A stretch of DNA of 64,000 nt from NCBI GenBank assembly GCA_027021335.1, contig JALUUO010000005.1, positions 1 through 64,000 of the forward strand. Reading direction: 5' to 3'. Below the pieces are notes generated by a model. That model did no database searches and had not been told where the DNA came from. It worked only from the letters and a program-made list of their open reading frames with translations. This stretch comes from Nitrospirota bacterium (GTDB taxonomy: Bacteria; Nitrospirota; Thermodesulfovibrionia; SZUA-242). Numbering within the stretch: position 1 is the stretch's first letter; every line of letters begins with the position of its first letter. This document shows positions 20,755-31,320 of this stretch, one piece after another. The translations under genes were made by a program, and so were the position numbers.

Positions 20755-20758
20755 AATA

Positions 20759-21586
20759 TCAGAGGGAAAGAGACTCTCCCGAAACCGCATCTTCCAGCTC
20801 GGAAAGAACATCTTTTAAATCTTCGCCGTCAAGGCCCAGAAGTTCCCATGCCTTACTATTAACCTGGTGCACGTAGGGATCTCCGCTGAAACCAAAACCT
20901 ATCATTTTAATTATCATGTCCGAAAGATGAACTATCGCAGCAAGTTCACCTGCGTCCTTTGCCAATTCCGGCTTATGGTGATAAGCTATAGCCTCGACCA
21001 GATTGCCGGGGAAATTCCATTTTTTGGCTATCCATCTTCCGGCCTCAGCATGGTTCACACCGAAATTTTCGCGCTCAACATCCACTATATACTGCTCTTC
21101 GGTCTTGGCCTTGCCCAGCAGGGCTTTGTACTCATCCGGATAGCATATGCCGAAAGTAACCTTTCCCAGATCGTGAATAAGAGCGGCAACCGATGCCTCT
21201 TCTGTCTCTTTCATGCCTACTTTTACAGCAATAAGTCTGGCCGCGATGGCAGAGCCTATTGAGTGTTCCCAAAGACCTATCATAGTCTTCTGCATCGCGT
21301 CAAAAATTGCGACACCCATAAGCATACCTTTTAAAGCTCCAAGTCCAACCAGCATAAGTGCCTGATGAACGGAGGAAATCCTGCCGGGGAAACCATACAC
21401 AGGAGAATTAACCATTTTAAGCAGCCTGGTAGAAAGCGCCTGGTCTTTATTAATAAGATCACCTATATGTTTGATCGAAGTTCCTTCCGAATCTATAACC
21501 GCCAACAGGTTTGTAAGAACAGTTGGAAGCGTAGGAATTGCGCTTAGGCTCTCTATTTTTTCACGTATTTCAGCGGCCGGTTTCAT
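20759..21586 (-). CDS. HDOD domain protein
   Basis: LPTLPTVLTNLLAVI, LLKMVNSPVYGFPGRISSVHQALMLVG, LIHDLGKVTFG. Confidence 0.9.
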   Translation of the reverse strand: MKPAAEIREKIESLSAIPTLPTVLTNLLAVIDSEGTSIKHIGDLINKDQALSTRLLKMVNSPVYGFPGRISSVHQALMLVGLGALKGMLMGVAIFDAMQKTMIGLWEHSIGSAIAARLIAVKVGMKETEEASVAALIHDLGKVTFGICYPDEYKALLGKAKTEEQYIVDVERENFGVNHAEAGRWIAKKWNFPGNLVEAIAYHHKPELAKDAGELAAIVHLSDMIIKMIGFGFSGDPYVHQVNSKAWELLGLDGEDLKDVLSELEDAVSGESLSL

Positions 21587-21885
21587 TTATTATTGTAAAG
21601 GCTGTCTATATGTTCGCGCATAGCCTGTTTCAGACCGTCCATAATCGAGCTGCCGCCGACTTTTAAGAAGGCCGTATCAACAACTTTTAAATATTCGTCT
21701 TTTGAAAACCTCAAATCCTCCATACCTTCCACATATATCGCTTCGATACTCATCATCTTAAGTTTAGAAACCATCTGCTCGGTTATTTCCATACCAGCGC
21801 CATAAAGCACCATGCCGGCTTCGTTTTCAACAGGTTTTGCCAGTTTCAACCCGGCAACAGCAGCATTTACCTTAGTTTTTTTCAT
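21583..21885 (-). CDS. Small conserved protein preceding HDOD gene (HD-GYP-accessory-like)
   Basis: 100-aa ORF overlapping the HDOD start by 4 nt; segments KLAKPVENEAGMVLYGAGMEITEQMVSKL resemble regions flanking HD-GYP domains. Confidence 0.65.
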   Translation of the reverse strand: MKKTKVNAAVAGLKLAKPVENEAGMVLYGAGMEITEQMVSKLKMMSIEAIYVEGMEDLRFSKDEYLKVVDTAFLKVGGSSIMDGLKQAMREHIDSLYNNK

Positions 21886-22020
21886 AATTTTACTTTTTAT
21901 AAAAGAAGCAAAAAAGCTATTAGATAAAGGACTTTGTATTTCTCAACCGTTCCCGGCCATCCGAATTTAATGCGAATTATAACACATGCGTTTCAAACGG
22001 TGAAATCATACAAATATATA

Positions 22021-22659
22021 TTAGTTTTCATTATCGTAACCGCTATGCTTGTTACGGCTGCAAAACTGTAGGTGAATATTCAACTTATTGATCTTCTTTC
22101 TTAGCGTATTGCGGTTAATTCCAAGAATACGCGCAGTCTGAACCTGATTGCCCTGGGTATGGTTAAGCACAAGGGTTAGAAGCGAACGGTCAACCTCTGT
22201 TAAAACCGTTTCATAGAGGTTGAAGTGTTCCATCTTTGATATGCCATCCAGCAGGTGTTTTAACTTGTCTTCAAAAAAGTCACTCAGAGTGACCTCTTTT
22301 CTTGTCTTGAAATCATCTAAAGCTTTTTTTACAGCAACCTGGAGAGCTTCTGGTTTGAAAGGTTTTTCGATACATTCATACACTCCCAGTTTCATCGCCT
22401 CGACAACGGACTTCATGCACCTGTATTCAGTAATTATTATTATGGGGATATACTTTTTTGTATAGAGTATCTGTTTTATGAGATCCAGACCTTTTATATC
22501 CGGAAGCTCCAGGTCGAGTAACACCAGGCAATAGGGATCTTTCAGAAGCATTAGTCCTTCTTTGCCTGTGGATGCATGATTTACCGGGAAAGCAGGCTCC
22601 AGTGCCTCTTTTATGGCCCGGACTGTGTTCTCATCGCTGTCAATCAGGAGAATATTCAT
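22021..22659 (-). CDS. Response regulator with Fis-type HTH
   Basis: Receiver MNILLIDSDENTVRAIKEAL; C-terminal LVLNHTQGNQVQTARILGINRNTLRKKI. Confidence 0.9.
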   Translation of the reverse strand: MNILLIDSDENTVRAIKEALEPAFPVNHASTGKEGLMLLKDPYCLVLLDLELPDIKGLDLIKQILYTKKYIPIIIITEYRCMKSVVEAMKLGVYECIEKPFKPEALQVAVKKALDDFKTRKEVTLSDFFEDKLKHLLDGISKMEHFNLYETVLTEVDRSLLTLVLNHTQGNQVQTARILGINRNTLRKKINKLNIHLQFCSRNKHSGYDNEN

Positions 22660-22883
22660 GTCAAAACCGGTCTGATTTGCTTGGAAATTTGGAACTGTAT
22701 TTAAAGGTGTATTCTTGTGAAATAATGCCCCGTACGCAGAGCCGCCCTGCAGAAATATAGCACAGAGGCCGAAAGTTTGTCATTTAAAACCCTTTGGCAT
22801 CGGTCTTCCGTCATAATAAGCGATTTTTACAGTCGGCCCTGAAACTGGATAATCAGGGCCTGCCTTCGGTATACTTCAACATC

Positions 22884-23675
22884 ATGTTTACTAAAAGAAT
22901 CATACCCTGCCTGGATGTAAAAGGCGGCCGTGTAGTAAAAGGCGTAAGCTTTGTTAACCTGCGTGATGCAGGAGACCCTGTAGAGATTGCCAAGGCATAT
23001 GACCGGCAGGGCGCTGATGAACTTGTTTTTCTAGATATTACGGCTTCTCATGAAAACCGCGATATCATCATTGAAGTCGTGCAACATACGGCCGAAGAGG
23101 TCTTCATGCCTCTAACGGTAGGCGGTGGCGTCAAAAATATAGATGACATCCGGCGCCTCCTTAAAGCCGGAGCGGACAAAGTGGGAATAAACACCATGGC
23201 GGTCAACAACCCTGATTTTATACGCGAGGCATCCGAGCGATTCGGCAGCCAGTGTATCGTGGTTGCCATAGATGCAAAAAGAAGAAAATCGCAACTTGAA
23301 GAACCGGTGAGCTGGGAAGTTTATATTCATGGCGGACGCAAGCCTACCGGGCTTGATGCCGTGGAATGGGCAAAGAAAATGGATGACTTCGGAGCTGGAG
23401 AAATCCTGCTTACCAGCATGGACTGTGACGGGACAAAAGACGGGTACGATATTGAACTGACCAGCGCAATAGCCGATGCCGTGCGCATCCCTGTAATTGC
23501 TTCCGGCGGAGCCGGCACTCTTAAACACCTGTACGAAGGCTTGACACTGGGAAAAGCCGATGCCGTACTTGCGGCTTCAATATTTCACTACAAAGAATTC
23601 ACAGTGAGTGAAGCAAAAGCATATTTAAAAAGTAAAGGGATACCTGTCAGAAACGAAATTATCACTCCCACGTGA
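22884..23675 (+). CDS. hisF: Imidazole glycerol phosphate synthase cyclase subunit
   Basis: [32 protein letters not shown]-type; [16 protein letters not shown]. Start set to 22884. Confidence 0.96.
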   Translation: MFTKRIIPCLDVKGGRVVKGVSFVNLRDAGDPVEIAKAYDRQGADELVFLDITASHENRDIIIEVVQHTAEEVFMPLTVGGGVKNIDDIRRLLKAGADKVGINTMAVNNPDFIREASERFGSQCIVVAIDAKRRKSQLEEPVSWEVYIHGGRKPTGLDAVEWAKKMDDFGAGEILLTSMDCDGTKDGYDIELTSAIADAVRIPVIASGGAGTLKHLYEGLTLGKADAVLAASIFHYKEFTVSEAKAYLKSKGIPVRNEIITPT

Positions 23676-24391
23676 TTAACCTCCTCCTTAATCTTCTTTT
23701 TCCCCAAAAATGTCCCACATGCCAAAACAGGTCTGATACCCACCTGCACTCACCTTTTTGTAGCACTTGCTGGAGTTCAATTCTCCCCTACACCGGCGCT
23801 GCTTGTAAACGATGCGGTCTACCGCTGTCTTCATCCCTTGCAAAAACATGTTCAGAGTGTACAAGTAATCCGCCGGGCTATATAAGTCTTAGATCTTTCG
23901 GTATACACGAAGGGACTCTCCGCACAGCTATTCATTACTTCAAGTACAAGCGGCAACGAAGACTGGCACCCCCCTTGGGTAAGCTGCTCCTGAAAATGGA
24001 TCTGCCAAAGACCGACTTTGTGGTGCCGGTTCCTCTCCATCCGGCCAAGCTCTATCAACGGCAGTTCAACCAGGCTGCGCTCCTCGCCGGCGAAATAGCG
24101 AAAAATACAGGTATGGCTTTAGAGTTGCACGGCCTGATAAAAACCCGTAATACACCGCCTCAAGTAGGCCTTAGAAGGAGTGAAAGGGTAAAAAACGAAC
24201 TTAACGCCTTTGGTGTCACTGCAAATCATATTTTTAATAATATGAGAATATTGATTGTGGACGACGTCTGCACTACGGGAACCACCATAAGAGCCTGCTC
24301 CCGCGTCTTGATGGAAGCCGGTGCTGAAAGTGTGTATGCCGTCACTCTTGCCCGAAGCACTCCGGATGTATGGCAGTTTAAAAAAATATAA
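23672..24391 (+). CDS. comF: ComF family phosphoribosyltransferase-like protein
   Basis: CPTCQNRS zinc-finger region; [40 protein letters not shown]. Confidence 0.9.
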   Translation: MINLLLNLLFPQKCPTCQNRSDTHLHSPFCSTCWSSILPYTGAACKRCGLPLSSSLAKTCSECTSNPPGYISLRSFGIHEGTLRTAIHYFKYKRQRRLAPPLGKLLLKMDLPKTDFVVPVPLHPAKLYQRQFNQAALLAGEIAKNTGMALELHGLIKTRNTPPQVGLRRSERVKNELNAFGVTANHIFNNMRILIVDDVCTTGTTIRACSRVLMEAGAESVYAVTLARSTPDVWQFKKI

Positions 24392-24408
24392 AAGATACTA
24401 AGGGGAAT

Positions 24409-24483
24409 TGGCTGGGACGCCTGGATTCGAACCAGGGATTACGTGAGTCAAAGTCACGTGGCTTGCCGCTCGCCTACGCCCCA
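24409..24483 (-). tRNA. tRNA-Gln (UUG), CCA encoded
   Basis: TGGGGCGTAGGCGAGCGGCAAGCCACGTGACTTTGACTCACGTAATCCCTGGTTCGAATCCAGGCGTCCCAGCCA; cloverleaf pairing by eye; anticodon TTG. Confidence 0.93.
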
Positions 24484-24539
24484 ATATTTTAATAGTCTTT
24501 TTAATTAAGGCCCAACAGACAAACTTTGCCTTAGAGTGT

Positions 24540-25409
24540 TTAATCTAACACCGATTTTGTCAAGGTTTCGGCCGTTACATTCCATAACCGCCCGAATTCT
24601 TTGCTCGCCATAACTGCCCGGTCATGGCTGTCAAACATACCAACCACTGAAGAACCGCTGCCGCTCATTACCGCTCCAAGCGCCCCGGCGGAAAGCAGTC
24701 TGGATTTTATCTCCTGGATTTCCGGAAACCTCTTAAACACCGTCTGTTCAAAGTCATTCCACAATCCGCTTGCCACTTCAGCTATATCGCCTCCAGCAGT
24801 GCTGGAACAGGTTAGTCTAGAATTACGAGGTCTATTTGTCAATAGCAGATTCTGATAAGCCCAAGCAGTTGATACACTGCAATCCGGCTTAACCAGTAAG
24901 ATATGAAATGAGTTACCGGGTTCAAACGGCACAACCACCTCCCCCCTGCCGAAAACCTTTGCAGCCGGACCGTAAAGGAAGAATGGAACATCAGAGCCGA
25001 GTTGCCCGGCCAGGGCATGAAGTTCACAATCCTTCCCTTTAGCCGCCGAACGATCCAGGCCCCAGAGTCTGCTTAGGCCCACAAGAGCTGTTGCTGCGTC
25101 AGAGCTTCCCCCTCCCAGACCGGCGCCGGCAGGTATTTGTTTGTCAAGATGAATACTTGCCCCTGCAGTCACGCTGTATTTTCTGCGCAAAAGGTCTGCT
25201 GCTTTTATCACAAGGTTCTGCTCGACCGGGCCACATGCTTCACCATCACAAGTAAGTATAAGTTGATCCGAATATTCAAAAGTTATCGTATCAAACAAAC
25301 TTATCTGCTGGAAGACCGAATCTATATCATGAAAGCCATCAGTGCGTTTTCCCAAAACCCTTAGGCAGAGGTTAATCTTGGCCGGGGCTTTCAACTTAAA
25401 GGAACTCAT
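24540..25409 (-). CDS. ispE: 4-diphosphocytidyl-2-C-methyl-D-erythritol kinase
   Basis: KAPAKINLCLRVLGKRTDGFHDIDSVFQQ; PAGAGLGGGSSDAATAL; MSGSGSSVVG. Confidence 0.95.
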   Translation of the reverse strand: MSSFKLKAPAKINLCLRVLGKRTDGFHDIDSVFQQISLFDTITFEYSDQLILTCDGEACGPVEQNLVIKAADLLRRKYSVTAGASIHLDKQIPAGAGLGGGSSDAATALVGLSRLWGLDRSAAKGKDCELHALAGQLGSDVPFFLYGPAAKVFGRGEVVVPFEPGNSFHILLVKPDCSVSTAWAYQNLLLTNRPRNSRLTCSSTAGGDIAEVASGLWNDFEQTVFKRFPEIQEIKSRLLSAGALGAVMSGSGSSVVGMFDSHDRAVMASKEFGRLWNVTAETLTKSVLD

Positions 25410-27223
25410 CGCTCCTGGAGTTTATCCCGTAACCGCCCGGCCAAGTCATCATCGTCTCCAACAATTGTAAGAGCTTTTTGCCAGGAGGCCCTGGCTTTTT
25501 CGGTCATACCTTTTTTCATATATATATCGCCAAGATGATCGTAAAGTATGGGATCGTCCTTTACTTGTTCCGCGGCCCTCAACTGTTGCTTAAGCGCCTC
25601 ATCGTACATTCCCTTTTTAAAGTAAGCCCAGGCCAGGCTGTCAATTATATAGCCGCTGTCAGGCTTGATTGCCAGAGCCCTTTTAAGCAGCGCTACAGCC
25701 TCATCCAGATGAATTCCGCGGTCCGCATAGCTATAGCCGAGGTAGTTCAATGCCTCGGCATGCTCAGGATTTAATTCGATAATCTGCTTTAACAAATCTA
25801 TCATAGAGTCAAAGTTTCCGAGTTTTTCTTCCACAATAGCCAGGTTAAACAAAAAATCTTCTTTCTCCTCGGATAGCGACAAACCGGTTTTCAACGCTTT
25901 TTCGGCATCTTCATACCGTTTGGCCTGGAGCAGTACTTCTCCCATATAAAGATATATCTCGGGCATATCCTCTTTAAATTCCAAAACTTCTTTATAGATG
26001 TTTAGAGCCTCTTCTACACGGCCGGTTTTGCCGTAAAGATAGCCTAACTGCACATAAGAACGTACATCGTACGGGTTCTGGCTTATGACTTTTTTGTACT
26101 GCTCTATAGCATCCTCATAACGCTCAAGCTTCTGGTAAACCAATGCAAGATAGTACAAAACAGTCATATCTCCCGGCATGTCCTTTGCCACCTTAAGAAA
26201 CTCCTCTTCAGCCTTTTCGTACTGTCCGCTTTCGACATACAAGATACCCATCTCAAAATGAATATCCGCATTCTCCGGATCAGACTCACTCATTTTAAGA
26301 AACTGTTTTATAGCGCCTTTGTAAGAGTCTTTTTTTACAAGAGCCTTTGCCAAACGCCCTCTTACACTCTGGTTATTGGGATTGATTTTAAGAGCGGCTC
26401 TGTAATGTTCCACTGCCTTATCCCAGTTTTCCATACGCTCGTACATAAAACCCAGATTGGCATGCGCGGGCCCGAAATCAGCACGCATATCAAGCACCTG
26501 GTCATAATACTGCCTGGCAAGCTCAAACTCCCCCTTTTCCATGTGGAGATTACCAAGGTAATAGGGAATCATAAAACTGTTGGGATTCAAAAGTTGAACA
26601 CGCTCAAATGCTTCTATAGCCAGGTTATACTCTTTTTCGGCTGCATACAACGCCCCAAGGATCAACCAAGCGTTTATCTTTTCAGGAGCAGCCTGTACCA
26701 CCTTCCGGTAAGCTGCTATCGCCTTTTCATTGTTGCCTACAGCTTTTTGCGAATCCCCAAGCAGCATAAGAGCCGGCAAGTACTCATTGCTTTTGACAAG
26801 AATTCCCTCAGCCACGGTCACAGCCTCTTCGGCCTTGCCTGATTTAAGAAGCGCCCATCCAAGCTGAACAAGGATGTCAAGCGAATCTTTGTCCAGCCTT
26901 GCGGCTTCCCTATAATCTGATATAGCTCCTTTCAGGTCTCCGTTTAACTCCTTGTTGTAGCCAAGCATATACAGGTAAGCGGCTTTTTCAGAGATTTTCA
27001 GACTTAATGATGAGCCTGACTGTTCATCGGCTGCCTTTGCAGAAACCTCGTGACGCACCCCGGCTTTTTTACCGACATACCCGGTTTTCTTTACGGGAAG
27101 CACAGGCGCACAAGCCACAACCGTAAACAGCAAAAGTACCGGCATTCCTATTGTAAAAAATCCACGGAACAAAAGAACGGTTAGGGATGAAAAACAAGAA
27201 TTAAGATTTCCGTGATCGCGCAT
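25406..27223 (-). CDS. TPR-repeat lipoprotein-like protein
   Basis: Many TPR units (YYLGNLHMEKGEFELARQYYDQVLD etc.); N-terminal hydrophobic segment with VVACAPVLP lipobox-like sequence. Confidence 0.88.
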   Translation of the reverse strand: MRDHGNLNSCFSSLTVLLFRGFFTIGMPVLLLFTVVACAPVLPVKKTGYVGKKAGVRHEVSAKAADEQSGSSLSLKISEKAAYLYMLGYNKELNGDLKGAISDYREAARLDKDSLDILVQLGWALLKSGKAEEAVTVAEGILVKSNEYLPALMLLGDSQKAVGNNEKAIAAYRKVVQAAPEKINAWLILGALYAAEKEYNLAIEAFERVQLLNPNSFMIPYYLGNLHMEKGEFELARQYYDQVLDMRADFGPAHANLGFMYERMENWDKAVEHYRAALKINPNNQSVRGRLAKALVKKDSYKGAIKQFLKMSESDPENADIHFEMGILYVESGQYEKAEEEFLKVAKDMPGDMTVLYYLALVYQKLERYEDAIEQYKKVISQNPYDVRSYVQLGYLYGKTGRVEEALNIYKEVLEFKEDMPEIYLYMGEVLLQAKRYEDAEKALKTGLSLSEEKEDFLFNLAIVEEKLGNFDSMIDLLKQIIELNPEHAEALNYLGYSYADRGIHLDEAVALLKRALAIKPDSGYIIDSLAWAYFKKGMYDEALKQQLRAAEQVKDDPILYDHLGDIYMKKGMTEKARASWQKALTIVGDDDDLAGRLRDKLQER

Positions 27224-27294
27224 TTATTGATTTCTAACGGCCTTTAACTTTAAATTTATATAGTCCATTGGGTCTAGTCCGGGTTACTAAAGAA

Positions 27295-28305
27295 TTAAAA
27301 CATACGGTTCGGAACGAAGACAAGGTCCGAAACAGAAACCTTGCGGGACGCATCCGGAATATCTATCACGTATCGTGGCAGTTCCTGGGATTTTAAAGCC
27401 CTGCGAAGAGAACTGTAAATTTTCCATCCGGCCTCCGGGCTAATATAAAAATGGCTTGTTCCACTGGCTGGATCAGGATGATGCAGGTAGTATGGCTTGA
27501 TTCCATGGCTGAAAAGCCGCCTGAAAAGCTCAGCAAGCAGATAAGACCTGTCATTGACTCCCGCAAGAAGAACCGACTGATTTAAGACATCCACACCTGC
27601 CCGGGCAAGTTTTTCACAGGCATTAATACTTTGATCGGTAAGTTCCCTTGGATGGTTAAAGTGGGTCACAACACGGCACGGCCTGCCGGCACCGCCTATA
27701 ACTTCGGTAAGAGCGTAAGTTACGCGTGAAGGCAGAGTTACAGGAACCCTGCTGTGAATCCTGTAGGCCACAATATGTTTTATCGAGGAAAGGTCATTAA
27801 ACAGGCTCTTTAAAGCCTGATCCGAATTCATAAGCGGGTCGCCGCCGGAAAGTATTACTTCCTTAATAGCCTTGTTTTCCTCTATATAGGTCAGAGCATC
27901 CTGCCGGTTTTTGTCATATACTTCACTGTCTTGCCCGCTTTGCCTGTTGATTAAAGATTTGCGGAAGCAGAACCTGCATAACATCGAGCACCGGGCTGAA
28001 ACAAGCAACAAAACCCTGTCTGCATAGCGATGGATAACCAAAGGGGTCGGCCGGTGATCAAGGTCTTTCAGTGGGTCTTCTATAAAACCGGGTGCATGAT
28101 GCAGTTCTGCCAAATCAGGAACAGACTGACGACGAATCGGGCAGTTTGGATCGTCTGGATCTATCAGAGCAGCGTAATAAGAAGGGATAAGCGCACAAAA
28201 GCGAGTGAGCACCGGCTCATACAGCAACTGTTGGTTCTCTGAAATAAAACCGGCTTTCACCAGGTCGCCGACACTTGTTAGAGACTTTTTCTCAACAATT
28301 TTCAC
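27295..28305 (-). CDS. KamA-family radical SAM protein (lysine 2,3-aminomutase-like)
   Basis: CSMLCRFCFRKSLI radical SAM motif; VILSGGDPLM; HFNHPRELT. Confidence 0.9.
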   Translation of the reverse strand: MKIVEKKSLTSVGDLVKAGFISENQQLLYEPVLTRFCALIPSYYAALIDPDDPNCPIRRQSVPDLAELHHAPGFIEDPLKDLDHRPTPLVIHRYADRVLLLVSARCSMLCRFCFRKSLINRQSGQDSEVYDKNRQDALTYIEENKAIKEVILSGGDPLMNSDQALKSLFNDLSSIKHIVAYRIHSRVPVTLPSRVTYALTEVIGGAGRPCRVVTHFNHPRELTDQSINACEKLARAGVDVLNQSVLLAGVNDRSYLLAELFRRLFSHGIKPYYLHHPDPASGTSHFYISPEAGWKIYSSLRRALKSQELPRYVIDIPDASRKVSVSDLVFVPNRMF

Positions 28306-28318
28306 TACTTTAAAAAAT

Positions 28319-29728
28319 TTAAGTTAATTTTAATCGCTCAGCTATATTTTGCGCAAAATCCGAAAGCGACTCGTCCCTGGCGCCAAAAACTATAAAGGTG
28401 TTCCATTCTTCAAGTCTGACATTAAGATCTCTTCTTGATTTCAGAAGATCCACTGAATATCCCGCACTTCGAAGTGGAGCGGCCAGGTCTTCGCTTGATA
28501 TTTCACGAGAAACATCGCCGCCGGCGTAATAGATCGGAAGAATAAACAGTTGATCTTCCTTCCTAAGAAAACTACTGAATGTGTCCACGTATCCGTCCCT
28601 TAAAAGTCGCGTGGGACCAAAACCGTGCGGCTGAAATATGTAACATATTTTATGTTTCTCTGCGGAAACCGTCTGCATCAGTGCAGCAATCTTCTGCGGA
28701 TTGTGCGCATAGTCGTCCACCACAAAAAATCCGCCTTCATCAAGATAAATATCAAATCTTCTGTCAATACCCCGAAAATTATAAAGCGGACGAACCAACT
28801 CTGAAAGCGGAACGCCCAGCGATCTAAGCACAGCCAATGCGGCCAGTGCGTTGTAGAGATTGTGCCGGCCAGGCAATTTTATCTCAAAAACCAGACCCTC
28901 GATCCGGAACCTTGAGAAAAATCCCCGCATGACGATATCGCAGGCCCTCACATCAGCTTTTTTGTCTATTCCGTAAGTAAGAGCAGCATGCGGAAGTATG
29001 GCCTCCAGGTTTGTATCATCAGCGTTTACGATCACCAAACGGCGTGTGTTTTCCGCAAGGGTTGAAAACATGGTCTTTGTTTCATCTATCCTGTTGTGAT
29101 CCAAGGAGAGATTGGAAATAATTGTAATCGCTGGATGATACCGCACAATGCTTCCGTCTGATTCGCAGGCTTCAGCCACCAAAAGGCCTGAATCGCCTGA
29201 CAGAGAATTCCCGGGGTTTGATTGCGTCTGAAACTGCTTTACTCTGCCGCCTCCAATATAGTTTGGGACCATGCCCAGTTCCCGCATCATAAAGGCAAGC
29301 ATTCCTGCGGTTGTGGACTTGCCGTTGGTGCCGGCGACCGCAATACTATCAAACCCGTTTATTATGCCCGCAAGAAAATCCGGCCGCAGAACGGTTTTCA
29401 AACCAAGCTCTGCAGCCCGCAGCACCTCGGGGTTGTCAGGCTCGACCGCCGTGCTGAAGACAACAAGATCAAATGACAGGTCCAGCCCTGAACCGTCCTG
29501 GGGAGCAATAAAAATCCCCTTACTCCTGAGCATTCTGAATATCTTATGATCAGGCTCTCTGTCATAATTGCGGTCAGAGCCACATACAACAGCACCATGT
29601 TCGGCTGCAAATGCGGCCAGCGCCGACATACCGCTTCCGCCGATTCCGGAAAAAAAGATTTTACTGCCGTCATAAGAGGCAGGCGAAGAAAAAGACGGGG
29701 TAGTGAAATTGTGGATAAAGTTGTTCAT
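28319..29728 (-). CDS. Mur ligase family protein, Mpl/MurC-like
   Basis: FFSGIGGSGMSALAAFAAEHG; VAGTNGKSTTAGMLAF; VVDDYAHNPQKIAA; FQPHGFGPTRLL. Confidence 0.88.
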   Translation of the reverse strand: MNNFIHNFTTPSFSSPASYDGSKIFFSGIGGSGMSALAAFAAEHGAVVCGSDRNYDREPDHKIFRMLRSKGIFIAPQDGSGLDLSFDLVVFSTAVEPDNPEVLRAAELGLKTVLRPDFLAGIINGFDSIAVAGTNGKSTTAGMLAFMMRELGMVPNYIGGGRVKQFQTQSNPGNSLSGDSGLLVAEACESDGSIVRYHPAITIISNLSLDHNRIDETKTMFSTLAENTRRLVIVNADDTNLEAILPHAALTYGIDKKADVRACDIVMRGFFSRFRIEGLVFEIKLPGRHNLYNALAALAVLRSLGVPLSELVRPLYNFRGIDRRFDIYLDEGGFFVVDDYAHNPQKIAALMQTVSAEKHKICYIFQPHGFGPTRLLRDGYVDTFSSFLRKEDQLFILPIYYAGGDVSREISSEDLAAPLRSAGYSVDLLKSRRDLNVRLEEWNTFIVFGARDESLSDFAQNIAERLKLT

Positions 29729-29793
29729 AATATTAAGGTTGTTATTAGGTATTGATACCCGTATATTTTCTATTGTAAACTAAATCCATCATT

Positions 29794-29818
29794 ATGGGCG
29801 GGCTTGAAAGCCGCCCAT
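29794..29818. terminator. Hairpin atgggcgggcttgaaagccgcccat
   Basis: Inverted repeat in a divergent intergenic region; role uncertain. Confidence 0.4.
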
Positions 29819-29843
29819 TACTTAAAAAAAAGAGGTGTTTTTA

Positions 29844-30587
29844 ATGAGAACCGCAAATCCAACACTTAATTCAAAAACATTCACCGGATTTAGTTCCATA
29901 GCTGGTTCCAGCGATGCGATGTCCGTCCAGGGCACGGTCAACAAGACAGGCATATTGCTGGTTCTAGCATTGATCTCCGCAGCCTGGACATGGAATATGT
30001 ATTACACATCCGACAGCCCGGCAGCTGTTATGCCATTGGCTATAGGAGGCGCCTTAGGTGGTTTTATTGTAAGCATAATCACCATATTTAAAAAGCAATG
30101 GGCGCCGCTGACAGCTCCGGTCTACGCCCTTATGGAGGGGCTGTTTCTTGGAGGAATATCATCCATTTTTGAAGCGCAATATCCAGGCATTGTTATTCAA
30201 GCAGTAGGTCTGACCTTTGGCACACTATGGGGTCTGCTTTTGGCATACAAGTCAGGAGTTATCAAAGCGACAGAGAACTTCAAACTCGGCGTGGTTGCGG
30301 CAACAGGTGGAATAGCAATAGTCTACCTGGCAACCATGATACTTGGTTTCTTCGGCATGGAAATCCCCTTTATTCATGGAAACGGAATTCTCGGAATAGC
30401 CTTCAGTGGCTTTGTTGTTGTTATTGCAGCACTTAATCTGGTGCTTGATTTTGATTTTATAGAGTCCGGAGCAGCAAGCGGAGCTCCAAAATACATGGAA
30501 TGGTATGCAGCGTTCGGCCTTATGGTTACGCTGGTCTGGCTCTATGTCGAAATCCTCAGGCTACTTGCAAAATTACGAAATAGATAG
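29844..30587 (+). CDS. Bax inhibitor-1/YccA family membrane protein
   Basis: Seven hydrophobic segments; APVYALMEGLFLGGISSIFE; DFDFIESGAASGAPKYMEWYAAFGLMVTLVWLYVEILRLL. Confidence 0.9.
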   Translation: MRTANPTLNSKTFTGFSSIAGSSDAMSVQGTVNKTGILLVLALISAAWTWNMYYTSDSPAAVMPLAIGGALGGFIVSIITIFKKQWAPLTAPVYALMEGLFLGGISSIFEAQYPGIVIQAVGLTFGTLWGLLLAYKSGVIKATENFKLGVVAATGGIAIVYLATMILGFFGMEIPFIHGNGILGIAFSGFVVVIAALNLVLDFDFIESGAASGAPKYMEWYAAFGLMVTLVWLYVEILRLLAKLRNR

Positions 30588-30639
30588 CGGCAAGGCTAAA
30601 GGTTTAGGGTCTTTTTGCTTTTGAACTTTTCTGGAGTTA

Positions 30640-31275
30640 CTACACGGGCCCTTGCCTTGTTCTTACCTGTGTAAGATATGACAGCAGTTGTTCCACCCTT
30701 TCTGCAAGTTTGTCCGGGTCGGAATCCGAGGATTTATTCATATAATACGCAGGAGCCAGTATTCTCATCTTGTTTCTTAAGTTATCGTCAGCCTTGATTG
30801 CAGAGAAAAAGATGATGGGAATAGGCGGAACACCGCTTTGAGCTTCAATTCCCCTTATAGTTCTTGCAGCGGAAAAGCCATCCATTACCGGCATACTGAT
30901 ATCTACAATAATAGATATCTCCATCGGTTTCTTCTCGTGCAGCAACTTTGCAAAAGCGGATGTCAATTCGAGGCCGTTTTCGAAATCCATAACAACATCC
31001 GCCATATTATTTTTTATCAACAGATCTTTAATTACATTTCTTGTAAACTTTGAATCCTCGGCTATAAGCGCGTAACGCGAAATATCAGGGACAGTCTGAA
31101 CAGCCGGTTTGTTAACAATCTCAAGAGGTTCATCCTGGTAGGACAAGAGAAAACCACAGTAAATACAAGTCTGTTCAATCCGTTGATTACGTTTTATACG
31201 ATTGAAACGGACATCTTCACCACAACAAAGACAATATTGAGTTTCATCCATAGCGGTTATATATACATCGGACAA
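30640..31275 (-). CDS. Response regulator with N-terminal zinc-ribbon-like CxxC pairs
   Basis: CLCCGEDVRF...CIYCGFLLSY followed by receiver ALIAEDSKFTRNVIKDLL, DISMPVMDGF. Confidence 0.82.
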   Translation of the reverse strand: MSDVYITAMDETQYCLCCGEDVRFNRIKRNQRIEQTCIYCGFLLSYQDEPLEIVNKPAVQTVPDISRYALIAEDSKFTRNVIKDLLIKNNMADVVMDFENGLELTSAFAKLLHEKKPMEISIIVDISMPVMDGFSAARTIRGIEAQSGVPPIPIIFFSAIKADDNLRNKMRILAPAYYMNKSSDSDPDKLAERVEQLLSYLTQVRTRQGPV

Positions 31276-31320
31276 AGTTCTGTAAAGCTTTAAGTTTTGT
31301 AACTACCAGCAGAACAAGGC

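Noticed and set aside
26258-26842. 194-aa plus-strand ORF
   Set aside because: Antisense to the TPR gene; composition is a repeat-derived shadow.
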